DNA of 64,000 nt from CAYQTL01 sp964420405. Lineage in GTDB: Bacteria > Acidobacteriota > Thermoanaerobaculia > Thermoanaerobaculales > Sulfomarinibacteraceae. A model generated the notes under the pieces. The model made no database searches. It worked only from the letters and a program-made list of their open reading frames with translations, and was not told the DNA's origin. The position numbers and the translations under genes are program-made. Shown here piece after piece: positions 54,843 through 63,695 of the stretch (position 1 is the stretch's first letter; each line of letters begins with the position of its first letter). Location: contig CAYQTL010000004.1 of NCBI GenBank assembly GCA_964420405.1, positions 87,017 to 151,016 on the forward strand. Direction: 5' to 3'.

Positions 54843-57583
54843 GCGCGGTCCCCCGCCGACAGCAGCGCCCGCCGCGCCGCCGCCTCCAGCACGCGTCGTG
54901 CCGCCGTCGGGGCGGCGAGCGCCGGAACAACCTCCTCGAGCACGGCCTGGACGGCGGCGCCGGCGGCGCCGGCGGCCCTGACCCGACGCCACGGCTCACC
55001 GCCCGCGGCGAGCACCACCGCCGGCGTCCCGCCAGGAGGGGCCAGAACCTCGAGCCCGTCGACACCGTCCGCCGCCAGCGCGAGGCGCACAGGGATGCCG
55101 AGCGAAGCCAGCCGTTCCTGCGCCAGCCGGAGGAGGCGGTGGGGCTCGGACCGGTCGAGCAGGCGCCGCCAGCGGTCGAGATCGGAAGCGCCGAGGCCGT
55201 CGGCGGCCGCGCGGCACTCGCGCCGCCGAGCGTCGAGCACCGTGGCCGAAGGGGCCAGCCCGGCTGCGGCTGGATCGGACGCGGCGAACAGGCGACCGCG
55301 GGCGGCCTCGCGCCGCGCCCGCCGCAGCGACATCGCGGCGCCCCCCCAGGTCGCCAGCAGCGGGCGCTCGGCGAGCGTCGCGGCCGAGCGCCACGCCTCC
55401 GGCCGGCGAACGGCCCCGTCCACGAGCTGCGACAGGCTGACGCCGTCTCCACCCTCGTGCTCGACGAGGGGGCGCCGGCGGCGCCACGCGAGCGCCGTTC
55501 CGGCGACCGCCGCAGCCGCGCCGGCCAGCGCGACGAGCCACGGCCATGCCGGCGGTCGTCCGCTTCCCGGCAGCCCCTGCGGAGGCGTCGGGGCGGCCAC
55601 GGTGCCGCCTTCCTCCACCGCCACCTCGGCGAGCGCCGACACTCCCGGCATCACACTGGCGTCGGCCGCCCGCCAGACACCGTCCAGGTCGCGGAACTCG
55701 GCCCAGGCGTGCAGCCCGCCGCGGGCGGCCCCACCGGCGCCGACCCACCCGATCGCGAGCCGCGCGGGCACGCCGGCGGCCTCCAGCATGCTCGCCACCA
55801 GCAGGTTCTGGACGTCGCAGTCGCCGGCGCCGAGCTCGAGGGCGGCCTCCACCACGGAGCGGCCGGCGCGCAGCGCGACGCCGTAGCGGACCGCGAGCTC
55901 CGTGCGCCGGTCGTAGGCGACCCTCCGGCGGACCAGCTCGACCGCGGCGGCCGCCGCCTCCGCCGGCGGGCGCGACGCCCACGGGACCGCACGCCGGCGG
56001 AGCTCCGGCGGCAGCGGCGGCCAGCGACCGCTTTCGGACGGCGCCGTCTCCGGACCCGATCCCGCCGCGTACCGCAGCTCGCCGCGTCCCGGTCGCGCGA
56101 GCTCCACCGTCGGCTCGCCCGCGACCGTCCACACGACGGGGGCCGGACGACCGTCGAGCCGGACGGTCGCCGGGTCGACCACCGTCCCGGCCGGGAACGG
56201 CAGCCGCAGCGGCCCGGCGGGAGCGTCGTAGCGCACCGCCAGCTCGACACAGCCACCGCGGCACGGGGCTCCGGAGCCCTCCAGCGCCGCCACCGGCGCG
56301 ATCGCCACCCGGCCCGACGGCTCCACGCCGCGGACGCGCAGGCCGCCGATGAGGAGCGCCCGGTCCTCAGGTCGGTAGCGGATCGCGGGCTCGGCGGGGA
56401 CCCCGGGGATCCCGCCGACCGTCGGACCGCGGTAGCGCCCGTCGAGCGGACGGTAGAGGGCTGCGGCGGGCTCGGCTCCGGCCTCTCGGGGCGGCGGCGG
56501 AGACTCGGATGCCCCCCACGACCGCCACTCCGGTCCTCGGGTGGACACGAGGGTCGCCATGACGACCGCCGTGGCGACCGCCGCCGCCGGGACCGCATGC
56601 CGCCGGAGCGCCCCGAGCGCCGAGGAGACCCCCTCGGCCGTCCGCCGGAGAGCACCGGCCGGCACCAGCCGGTCCAGCTCGCGGCGCACCAGGCGGTCTA
56701 GCTCGCGCTCGGCGATCCGGATGACCCGCTCCAGCTCCCTGCCGGCCCGGGCGTCGCCGCGGCTCATCAGGACCTCGAGCCGATCGCTGTCCAGGACCAC
56801 CCTCGGCGCGAGACCCTCGCCCAGCCGCGAAGGTCGCTGTGGGCGCCCTTCGGAATCGTTCGGCCGCAGGTCGGCGAGGGCCGCGACCGCGCGCACGCGG
56901 AAGCCGCGCGCGCTGAGCTCCACCAGCGGCCGGTCGTCGAACGCGACCGCACCGCGCAGACCGCGCCGACGGAACCGGACCAGGGGCGGCACCAGCTCGT
57001 CGCCCGCCGCGGCCGGCCGGCCGTCGACGACGACCTCCAGCGGCCGGTCGGGCCGGTCGCGCTGGCGCACAAGCCGCGCCCCGCTGCGAACCGCGGCACG
57101 GATCCGGTCGGCCGTGTCGCCGCCCGCGAGCCGCCGCTCGAGGACGACCTCGGTGCCGGAGGCGACCGGCGCCGGTCCGATCTCCGCCTCCTCGAGCTCT
57201 CCGCTGAGGCGGACCTGCCAGCCGTCTCCGCCCGGGGGGCACGAGCGGACGGTCACCGTGTCCGGCTCGTACCGCAGCACCGACCAGAAGCCGACGCCGA
57301 AGCGCCCCGCTGCGTCCCGCCGGCCCCTCTTCGACGAGGCGTAGAGCGTGAACAGGAAGCGACGGGCGTGCTCCAGGCTCATGCCGCCGCCGTCGTCGGC
57401 CACGGTGATCCGCTCGCCGCCGTGCGGTGTCCCCTCGACGTCGAACCGGACCCGGGTCGCGCCGGCGTCACGCGCGTTCTGGACCAGCTCGCGCACGAAC
57501 ACCCACCGGTCGCCACCGTACCGCCCGGCCTCGTCCCGGGCCCGCCGCCGGAACGCCTCGACACCGATCCGCTCACCGCTCAC
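54839..57583 (-). CDS. HSP90-like ATPase fused to a transglutaminase-like domain
   Basis: The 914-residue protein begins with a Bergerat-fold ATPase: E32-N36 in ELVQNARDAGATRV, D64 in ADDGGGMSLEHARRFLF, and the lid/G2 region AAGRFGVGFWSV (about 90-101). A first membrane helix (about 325-345) follows. Then comes a beta-rich region and a transglutaminase-like domain with a probable Cys589-His625-Asp641 triad (GAGDCDVQNLL, GGLHAWAEF, WRAADAS). A second membrane helix (about 690-712) precedes a cytoplasmic tail. The topology suggests an ATPase inside linked to a peptidase or transferase-like domain outside. I chose GTG 57583 because similarity starts with it; longer frames cross a repeat tract. 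I know no described protein with this fusion. Confidence 0.82.
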   Translation of the reverse strand: MSGERIGVEAFRRRARDEAGRYGGDRWVFVRELVQNARDAGATRVRFDVEGTPHGGERITVADDGGGMSLEHARRFLFTLYASSKRGRRDAAGRFGVGFWSVLRYEPDTVTVRSCPPGGDGWQVRLSGELEEAEIGPAPVASGTEVVLERRLAGGDTADRIRAAVRSGARLVRQRDRPDRPLEVVVDGRPAAAGDELVPPLVRFRRRGLRGAVAFDDRPLVELSARGFRVRAVAALADLRPNDSEGRPQRPSRLGEGLAPRVVLDSDRLEVLMSRGDARAGRELERVIRIAERELDRLVRRELDRLVPAGALRRTAEGVSSALGALRRHAVPAAAVATAVVMATLVSTRGPEWRSWGASESPPPPREAGAEPAAALYRPLDGRYRGPTVGGIPGVPAEPAIRYRPEDRALLIGGLRVRGVEPSGRVAIAPVAALEGSGAPCRGGCVELAVRYDAPAGPLRLPFPAGTVVDPATVRLDGRPAPVVWTVAGEPTVELARPGRGELRYAAGSGPETAPSESGRWPPLPPELRRRAVPWASRPPAEAAAAAVELVRRRVAYDRRTELAVRYGVALRAGRSVVEAALELGAGDCDVQNLLVASMLEAAGVPARLAIGWVGAGGAARGGLHAWAEFRDLDGVWRAADASVMPGVSALAEVAVEEGGTVAAPTPPQGLPGSGRPPAWPWLVALAGAAAAVAGTALAWRRRRPLVEHEGGDGVSLSQLVDGAVRRPEAWRSAATLAERPLLATWGGAAMSLRRARREAARGRLFAASDPAAAGLAPSATVLDARRRECRAAADGLGASDLDRWRRLLDRSEPHRLLRLAQERLASLGIPVRLALAADGVDGLEVLAPPGGTPAVVLAAGGEPWRRVRAAGAAGAAVQAVLEEVVPALAAPTAARRVLEAAARRALLSAGDRA

Positions 57584-57953
57584 CCCGTCAGCGTCGCCGA
57601 ACCCCGTCCTCGCGGCAAGTGCGTTCCCGGCGCACCCGATCCACCTGCGCCCATGGTGCTCCATCCCGATCCCGTTCCCGATCCCGATGATCGCGGTCCC
57701 GAAGGCGGTCGGAGCGGCAGCGGCGGGGACAGATGGCAGAGCCTGCCGCAGGGACAGCGCCAGCGACGAGGGTCGATGTCGCGGCGGGCGACGCCGGTCG
57801 CGAGCCACCAACGCCCGACCGCCCGCGCGACCGCGACCTGCACGCTGCCGCTGCGCGCCGTCCCTGCCATTGGCGCTGACCCCTGGCGCTGAGCGCTGTC
57901 CTCACCCCCCGATCAGGCGGTTCCTGCCTGGTTCGACGTTGCGGATGATAGAT
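57584..57953. repeat. Gene-free stretch with class A tract (57663-57688) and class C-like units
   Basis: About 480 bp lie between the divergent starts at 57583 and 58066. 57663-57688 is a class A tract; 57700-57780 and 57845-57900 contain GGCAGC/GGGACA and GGCGCTGAC-type units. From 57930 the sequence becomes notably richer in A/T, ahead of the promoter at 57954. No gene is seen. Confidence 0.5.
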
Positions 57954-57982
57954 TTGAGGCTCGCGATGGAACCTGATATGAT
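57954..57982 (+). promoter_or_regulatory. Promoter of the Phc-like operon
   Basis: TTGAGG (57954-57959), a 17-bp spacer and TATGAT (57977-57982) form a good sigma-70 type promoter. Transcription would start near 57989, leaving a leader of about 76 nt before GTG 58066. This is one of the few promoters here with a clear -35 box. Confidence 0.75.
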
Positions 57983-58065
57983 CGCCACAATATTCGTAGC
58001 AACCGGGAATCACTCCACGCCCCCAAGTACTGACAGGTAGGTCGATAAAGAAGGTCACAGGGCTC

Positions 58066-60777
58066 GTGAGCACCACCCCGGACCCGTCCATGGCCGCAGC
58101 CCCTCCGATGCCGGGCCGCCACAGCGCGACGACCGCCGAGCGCGCCGACGCCGTCCTCGGCGTCGGTGCGGCCGACGAGGTCCTCGCCCCCCCGGACGAC
58201 GCCCCGCTGCCAGCCTTCCACGTCGAGCTCCGGGACCGCAACCTTCCGGTCCTGCTGTGGTGCGGGATCGTGTTCAACGTCGCCTACCTCGCGTGGACGC
58301 TGTTCGACATCGTCCTCGCGCCGGATCACTGGGAGCGGTTCTTCGCCTACCGGCTGGTGGCGGTGGTGGTCAACACCGCCGTCGTCGCCGCCGTCCACCA
58401 CCCCCGGCTGCGGCACCGGACCTGGGAGGCGTTCTGGATCTGGCTCTTCGTCTGGGGCCTGTTCATCGCGCCGATGCTGCCGGTCTCGGGCCGCAACTTC
58501 GCGCCCTACGTGATGGGCTTCACGATCATCCTGTTCGGTGCCGGGCTGCTGCCGTTCTGGCCGTTCCGGTGGGCGCTGGCGAACGTCGCCGCGGTGGTCG
58601 CCGCCGGTGGCGTCGCGTTCGCCCTGATCCCCTCCGACGTGGCAGGCACGGACCTGCTCGGAGGTCTGTTCTTCGTCGCCACCGCTGCCGGCCTCGCCCT
58701 GGTCTCGGCCCGGTTCCGCTACACCCTGGCCCGCAACGACTACCGGTCGCGCCACCAGCTCGCCGCGGCGCTCGAGCGCGAGACCGAGGCCACGGCCCGT
58801 CTCGACGCCATGGCGACCCGACTGCAGAACGCCCTCGAGCGCCTCGAGGAGCACGACCGCCTCAAGAGCAAGTTCTTCGCCAACATCTCCCACGAGCTGC
58901 GGACGCCGCTGGCGCTGATCATGGCGCCGGTGGAGGACCTGGCGATGCGGCTCGCCGATCCCGGGCTTCGGCGTCCGCTGGACGTCGTCCGGAGCAACGC
59001 CCAACGGCTGCTGCGCCTGATCGACGAGCTGCTCGACCTGTCGCGGCTCGACGCCGGCCACCTGAGGCTCGACCTGGCGGAGGTCGACCTCGCCGGTCTC
59101 GCCCGCGCCGTGGTCGAGAACGCGACCCCGGCGGCCCTCGCCGCCGACATCGCCCTCGAGCTCGACAGCGGCTCCCGCGACGCCGTCGTGTTCGGCGACG
59201 CCCACCGGCTGGAGACGATCCTCACCAACCTGGTGGCCAACGCGTTGCGCTACACGCCGTCCGGCGGCGCCGTCCGCGTCGGCGTTCTGGCCGACGACGA
59301 GCGGGTCTCGGTGACGGTGACGGACACCGGGCCCGGGATCGCTCCCGAGCATCTCGAGCGGATCTTCGAGCGGTTCTACCGCGCCGCCGACGACGGCGGC
59401 GGCGCCGGCATCGGCCTGTCACTGGCCCGCGAGCTGGCCGAGCTGCACGGCGGCGAGCTCACCGCCGAGAGCCTGCCCGGCGAGGGCTCGAGCTTCCGGC
59501 TGAGGATTCCGCTGGGCCGCGGTCACGTCTCCGAGGAGGTCGTCGAGCGCCGCCGGCGTCACGACCCGACGGCGCCGCGCCGCCGGGCCGACGACGTCGG
59601 ACCGGAGGGCGAGCCCACAGCGCTCGAGGCGACCGCCGCCACCACCCCGCCGGTCCCGATCCTGCCACGGGTCCGCCGGTCGCGGATCCTGGTCGCCGAG
59701 GACAACGCCGACATGCGCGAGTTCATCGCCGGCCTGCTGCGGCTCCATCACGAGGTGGGGACCGCGGCGGACGGGACCGAGGCGTGGCGGCTCATTCGCA
59801 GGGCACCGCCCGACCTGCTGGTGTCCGACGTCATGATGCCCGGGATGAGCGGCACCCAGCTGTGCCGGGCGGTCAAGGACGACCCCGGGCTCCGGACGAC
59901 ACCCGTGATCCTCCTCACCGCCCGGATCGGCTCCGAGGCGACCCTCGAGGGCTACGCCAGCGGTGCCGACGACTTCGTCGCCAAACCGTTCCACCCGCAG
60001 GTCCTGCTCGCCCGCGTGACCGCCCAGCTGCGGCTGCGCGAGCTGACCTTCCAGCTCGCCGACCAGGAGCGCTTCGCCGCCGTCGGCACCCTGGCGGCCG
60101 GCATCCTGCACGAGGTGCGAAACCCCGTCAACGCGATCCTCAACGGCGCCCGGGTCCTCGCCGACGGGACGCCGGACGAGGCGACCGCCGCCGAGCTCGT
60201 GCGGGTCGTGCTGGGGGGCGCCGAGCGGATCCAGGCGATCACGAGCGCGCTGGAGGAGCACGCCCGGCCCGCGGAGGACGGCGGCCCCCCCTGCTGCGAC
60301 CCCCGGGAGGGCCTCGACTCGACCCTCGCGCTGCTCGGCCACCGGCTCGGCGACGTGCGGATCGAGCGCCGCTACCGCTCCCGCCGTGCGGCCGCCGTCC
60401 CGGCCGGCCCGCTCAACCAGGTGCTCATGAACCTGCTCGACAACGCTCTGCGGACCGGCGCGTCGACCCTCGAGCTGACGGTGGAGGACGACGGCGAGCG
60501 GATCCGCATCGTGGTGCGCGACGACGGGCCGGGAGTCCCGGCGGCCCTCGCCGGCCGGATCTTCGAGCCGTTCTTCACCACCCGCGACATCGGCGAGGGC
60601 TCCGGGCTCGGCCTGTACCTTTCCCGCCGGCTCATCGAGGCGTCCGGAGGAGCATTGGAGCTGGACCGGACGGCGGCGGTCGGAGCCGCCTTCGTCATCA
60701 CACTGCCGGCGGTCCCGGAACCCGCTGCGGGAGCCGGCGCGGACGCTGACGTCGAACCGCGCCCAGGGAGGCGCTGA
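58066..60777 (+). CDS. Membrane HK-REC-HK hybrid sensor kinase
   Basis: The 903-residue protein has an N-terminal region of five or six membrane helices (about 58-215, for example NLPVLLWCGIVFNVAYLAWT and FIAPMLPVS), then a first kinase core (His276 in NISHELRTPL, NLVANALRYT, DTGPGI, GAGIGLSLA), a receiver with Asp588 in LLVSDVMMPG, and a second kinase core (His682 in GILHEVRNPVNAI, NLLDNALRTG, DDGPGV, GSGLGLYLS). Having two complete kinase cores around a receiver is unusual. It is first in the operon with the PilZ-methyltransferase and the REC-HK protein. The membrane region, without a large external domain, fits sensing a lipid-like signal, as PhcS does in Ralstonia. Confidence 0.9.
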   Translation: MSTTPDPSMAAAPPMPGRHSATTAERADAVLGVGAADEVLAPPDDAPLPAFHVELRDRNLPVLLWCGIVFNVAYLAWTLFDIVLAPDHWERFFAYRLVAVVVNTAVVAAVHHPRLRHRTWEAFWIWLFVWGLFIAPMLPVSGRNFAPYVMGFTIILFGAGLLPFWPFRWALANVAAVVAAGGVAFALIPSDVAGTDLLGGLFFVATAAGLALVSARFRYTLARNDYRSRHQLAAALERETEATARLDAMATRLQNALERLEEHDRLKSKFFANISHELRTPLALIMAPVEDLAMRLADPGLRRPLDVVRSNAQRLLRLIDELLDLSRLDAGHLRLDLAEVDLAGLARAVVENATPAALAADIALELDSGSRDAVVFGDAHRLETILTNLVANALRYTPSGGAVRVGVLADDERVSVTVTDTGPGIAPEHLERIFERFYRAADDGGGAGIGLSLARELAELHGGELTAESLPGEGSSFRLRIPLGRGHVSEEVVERRRRHDPTAPRRRADDVGPEGEPTALEATAATTPPVPILPRVRRSRILVAEDNADMREFIAGLLRLHHEVGTAADGTEAWRLIRRAPPDLLVSDVMMPGMSGTQLCRAVKDDPGLRTTPVILLTARIGSEATLEGYASGADDFVAKPFHPQVLLARVTAQLRLRELTFQLADQERFAAVGTLAAGILHEVRNPVNAILNGARVLADGTPDEATAAELVRVVLGGAERIQAITSALEEHARPAEDGGPPCCDPREGLDSTLALLGHRLGDVRIERRYRSRRAAAVPAGPLNQVLMNLLDNALRTGASTLELTVEDDGERIRIVVRDDGPGVPAALAGRIFEPFFTTRDIGEGSGLGLYLSRRLIEASGGALELDRTAAVGAAFVITLPAVPEPAAGAGADADVEPRPGRR

Positions 60778-60818
60778 GCCCGCCGGCGCGAGGGGAGACG
60801 AGGAGGCTACACGACATC

Positions 60819-62294
60819 ATGGCGCGATCCTACGAGGAGCTGACGGGGGCAACCGGCGACCGGATCTTCTTCCGACCCGAGCGGCGGCGCGTGCGCGAGA
60901 TGCTGTCCCGAGCGGCGGCGCCGGAGGTCGAGGTCGGCGGCGCCCGCTTTCCGCTGTTCGACATCTCCATGAATGGCCTGTCGGTGCTGTCGCAAGACGG
61001 CGCGGAGGGCTGGACGACCGGCGACGAGGTCGAGCTCAGAGTGGTGCTGCACGGTCTCGAGGCGTATGCCGGCCGCGCCCGGGTGGCCCGGGTCGAGCCC
61101 GGCCCCAGGGGCGCCGCACGGATCGGACTCGCCCTCGTCGGCGGCTTCCTCGACCTGCCGGAGATCCAGGCGCGCGACGAGGAGCAGCGGCTGCGGCACG
61201 AGCTCGAGGTCGGACCGGGCGGCGACTGGGCGCGCGTTCCGGCCGGCTACCGCGAGGTGCTCGGCGAGGCGGTCCACTTCCTGCAGTACTACCGCCGCTC
61301 TCTCGACCGGCACCAGCGTCGCTACGGCCGCCAGGGAGCGACCGGCCGGGACAGGATCGTGGAGCTCGCCGAGCGCGCGTGCGACGCCATCCGGCCCCGC
61401 TGGACCGATCTCTGCGGCCGCGCGAGCCGGGCCGCCGTCGAGTGCCTCGGCGACCGTCGAGTGCTCGCCATCGCGAAGGAGATGACCGAGGCGATGGTCA
61501 CCCCCCTGCTCCTGGAGTGTCCCATGGTGCGGCGCTCCTACACCAAGCCGCTCGGCTACCCGGGCGACTACCAGGTGATGCAGTACTACTACGAGAACTC
61601 CTTCGAGGGCGGATCGGTGTTCGCCCGCGTGTTCCACAAGTACTTCGTCGAGCATCCCCTGTCGGCCGGGGTCCGGACCCGCAAGGAGCTGGTGGTGGCG
61701 ATGACCCTCGCCGAGCTGGAACGGATCCGCGAGGTGCGCGGCGCCGAGTCACCGGTGCGGTTCCTCAGTCTCGGGTGCGGACCGGGCACGGAGGTGCGCG
61801 ACTTCATCGCGCGCCACGCACCGTGGATCGGACCGATCCGATTCACCCTCGTGGACCAGGACGAGGAGGCGCTGAGCGTCGCCTACAGCGCGGTCCAGGG
61901 AGAGATCGCGCGCCGCCAGGCCGACGCGCGGGCGGTGTGCCTCAACGTGGCCTTCAGCCAGATCCTGGCCGACCCCACCGCGATCGCCGCCGCCGGCCGG
62001 CAGGACTTCGTCTTCAGCACCGGGCTGTTCGACTACCTCAGCGAGACCAGGGCGCGGGAGCTGGTCAGCGGCCTCGTCGGGATGCTGGCGCCGGGCGGGT
62101 TGCTGGCGGTGGGCAACGCGATCGGACCCAACGAGCACTTCTGGTCGCCGGAGCTCGTACTCGACTGGACGCTGCTGTACCGCACCCGGGACGAGATGCG
62201 GCGGCTGGCCGGTGGCATCGCGGGCTCCCCGGAGGTGGACGTCGTCGAGGAGCCGGGCCGGGCCTACTACTTCCTGCTGGTCCGCCAGCGCTGA
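60819..62294 (+). CDS. PilZ-domain methyltransferase, PhcB-like
   Basis: The 491-residue protein starts with a PilZ-like domain (about 15-115): an Arg-rich RPERRRVREM segment and FPLFDISMNGLSVL with the D-x-S-x-x-G motif, the two elements that bind cyclic di-GMP. The rest resembles the methyltransferase PhcB, which makes the quorum-sensing fatty-acid methyl ester in Ralstonia: MVRRSYTKPLGYPGDYQVMQ, then VRFLSLGCGPGTEVRDFI (SAM loop) and VDQDEEALSVAYS (acidic residue binding the ribose). AGGAGG lies 12 nt before ATG 60819, rather far. Placement between two kinases matches the phcB-phcS-phcR gene set. The product is unknown. Confidence 0.82.
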   Translation: MARSYEELTGATGDRIFFRPERRRVREMLSRAAAPEVEVGGARFPLFDISMNGLSVLSQDGAEGWTTGDEVELRVVLHGLEAYAGRARVARVEPGPRGAARIGLALVGGFLDLPEIQARDEEQRLRHELEVGPGGDWARVPAGYREVLGEAVHFLQYYRRSLDRHQRRYGRQGATGRDRIVELAERACDAIRPRWTDLCGRASRAAVECLGDRRVLAIAKEMTEAMVTPLLLECPMVRRSYTKPLGYPGDYQVMQYYYENSFEGGSVFARVFHKYFVEHPLSAGVRTRKELVVAMTLAELERIREVRGAESPVRFLSLGCGPGTEVRDFIARHAPWIGPIRFTLVDQDEEALSVAYSAVQGEIARRQADARAVCLNVAFSQILADPTAIAAAGRQDFVFSTGLFDYLSETRARELVSGLVGMLAPGGLLAVGNAIGPNEHFWSPELVLDWTLLYRTRDEMRRLAGGIAGSPEVDVVEEPGRAYYFLLVRQR

Positions 62295-62315
62295 CGGGTA
62301 TGTGAGGATCGGCAG

Positions 62316-63464
62316 ATGAGCGACTGCATCGTGTACGTGGACGACGACGCCGCCAACCTGACGGTGATGAAGGCCTCCTGCGGCGCCGAGTTCAACGTGC
62401 TCACCGCCGGCGACGGCCACACCGCGCTGGAGCTGATGGAGCGGCACGACGTCGCGGTCGTGCTCGCCGACCAGCGGATGCCGGGCATGACCGGGGTCGA
62501 CGTGCTCGAGCGCGTCCGGCACGACTACCCGTCGGTGATCCGGGTGCTGGTGACGGCCTACTCGGACATCCGGGAGGCGTCGGCCGCCATCAACCGCGCC
62601 CACATCCACCGCTACCTGCGCAAGCCGTGGCAGCCCGAGGAGCTCTGCACCCTGCTGCGCGACGCGCTCCACGTCCACCACACCGAAGACCGGCTGCGCG
62701 AGCTGGAGCGCCGGTTCATGGAGACCGAGCGGGTCTACGCCCTGGGCGTGGTGGCGGCGAGCGTCGCCCACGAGGTCCGCAACCCCCTGACGGCGCTGAT
62801 CGGCCATCTGGACGTGGCTCGCCACCGGATCGACCAGCTCATGGACCAGATCCGCAGCCCCGACGCCGCCAGGGAACGGCGCCTGGAGACCTGCAACGCC
62901 ATCGCGCTCAACCTGGAGCGTGCCGTCGCCACCACCGAGACCGTCATCCAGATCACCCGCGGCGTGGAGGGCGGCGCGCGCCGCGACGACGGCGGCCACA
63001 CCACCGACCTCCGCGACCTCGTCGAGACGACGCTGCTGATGGTCAAGGCGGAGCTGAGCCGCAAGGCACGCCTGCTGACGACCTTCGAGCCGGTGCCGCC
63101 GGTGCGGGGCTCGCGCTCGGCCCTCGGCCAGGTGATCCTCAACCTGCTCGTCAACGCGCTGCAGGCGCTGCCCGACGAACGGTCCCGGTCGGAGAACGTC
63201 GTCGAGATCTCCCTCGGCCGCGCTGGCGACGCGGTCGAGCTGGCGGTGACCGACAACGGCGTCGGCGTCCCGGCCGCCATCCGGGACCGCCTGTTCGACA
63301 CGTTCTTCACCACCAAGCGCGAGGGCGGCACCGGCCTCGGGCTGGCGATCAGCAAGCGGATCGTCGAGGAGTCCGGCGGCACCATCGCCCTCGTCAGCAC
63401 CGAAGGTCACGGCGCGCGGTTCACCGTCACCCTCCAGCCCATCGCAGAGCGCCCGACGGCCTGA
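62316..63464 (+). CDS. Response regulator with histidine kinase output, PhcR-like
   Basis: The 382-residue protein has a receiver (1-125, Asp52 in VVLADQRMPGM, IHRYLRKPWQPEEL) and then a kinase core with His152 in SVAHEVRNPLTAL, NLLVNALQAL, DNGVGV and GTGLGLAIS. Ralstonia PhcR has the same receiver-kinase order and nearly the same length. It lies 21 bp after the methyltransferase gene, so the three genes form one operon. Confidence 0.88.
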   Translation: MSDCIVYVDDDAANLTVMKASCGAEFNVLTAGDGHTALELMERHDVAVVLADQRMPGMTGVDVLERVRHDYPSVIRVLVTAYSDIREASAAINRAHIHRYLRKPWQPEELCTLLRDALHVHHTEDRLRELERRFMETERVYALGVVAASVAHEVRNPLTALIGHLDVARHRIDQLMDQIRSPDAARERRLETCNAIALNLERAVATTETVIQITRGVEGGARRDDGGHTTDLRDLVETTLLMVKAELSRKARLLTTFEPVPPVRGSRSALGQVILNLLVNALQALPDERSRSENVVEISLGRAGDAVELAVTDNGVGVPAAIRDRLFDTFFTTKREGGTGLGLAISKRIVEESGGTIALVSTEGHGARFTVTLQPIAERPTA

Positions 63465-63595
63465 GACGATCCCCGGCGGCGCCGATCCGCGTCGCCGGTC
63501 GACACCGCGTCACGGTTCCCTGTCCCGCCCCCGGACTCCCGCTGCCCGCCTCCCGCTCCCCGACGCCCGAGCCTCCACCACTGCCAAACCCTCTG

Positions 63596-63672
63596 CCTGC
63601 CGGCTGGAAACCGGCGCTACGAGAGACCGCCACCGCGAGCCGGGGCCTGCCGGCTGGAAGCCGGCGCTACGA
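63596..63672. repeat. REP-like palindromic tandem repeat, about 50-bp unit
   Basis: Two copies at 63596-63622 and 63646-63672 read GCCGGC-TGGAA-RCCGGC followed by GCTACGA, 50 bp apart. Loop and flank match the copies at 71-147 in reverse orientation, while the stem is changed on both sides, so pairing is kept. It lies between the Phc-like operon and the four-helix-bundle gene. Confidence 0.7.
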
Positions 63673-63695
63673 AAGGCCGCCACCGCGGAGCCGGC

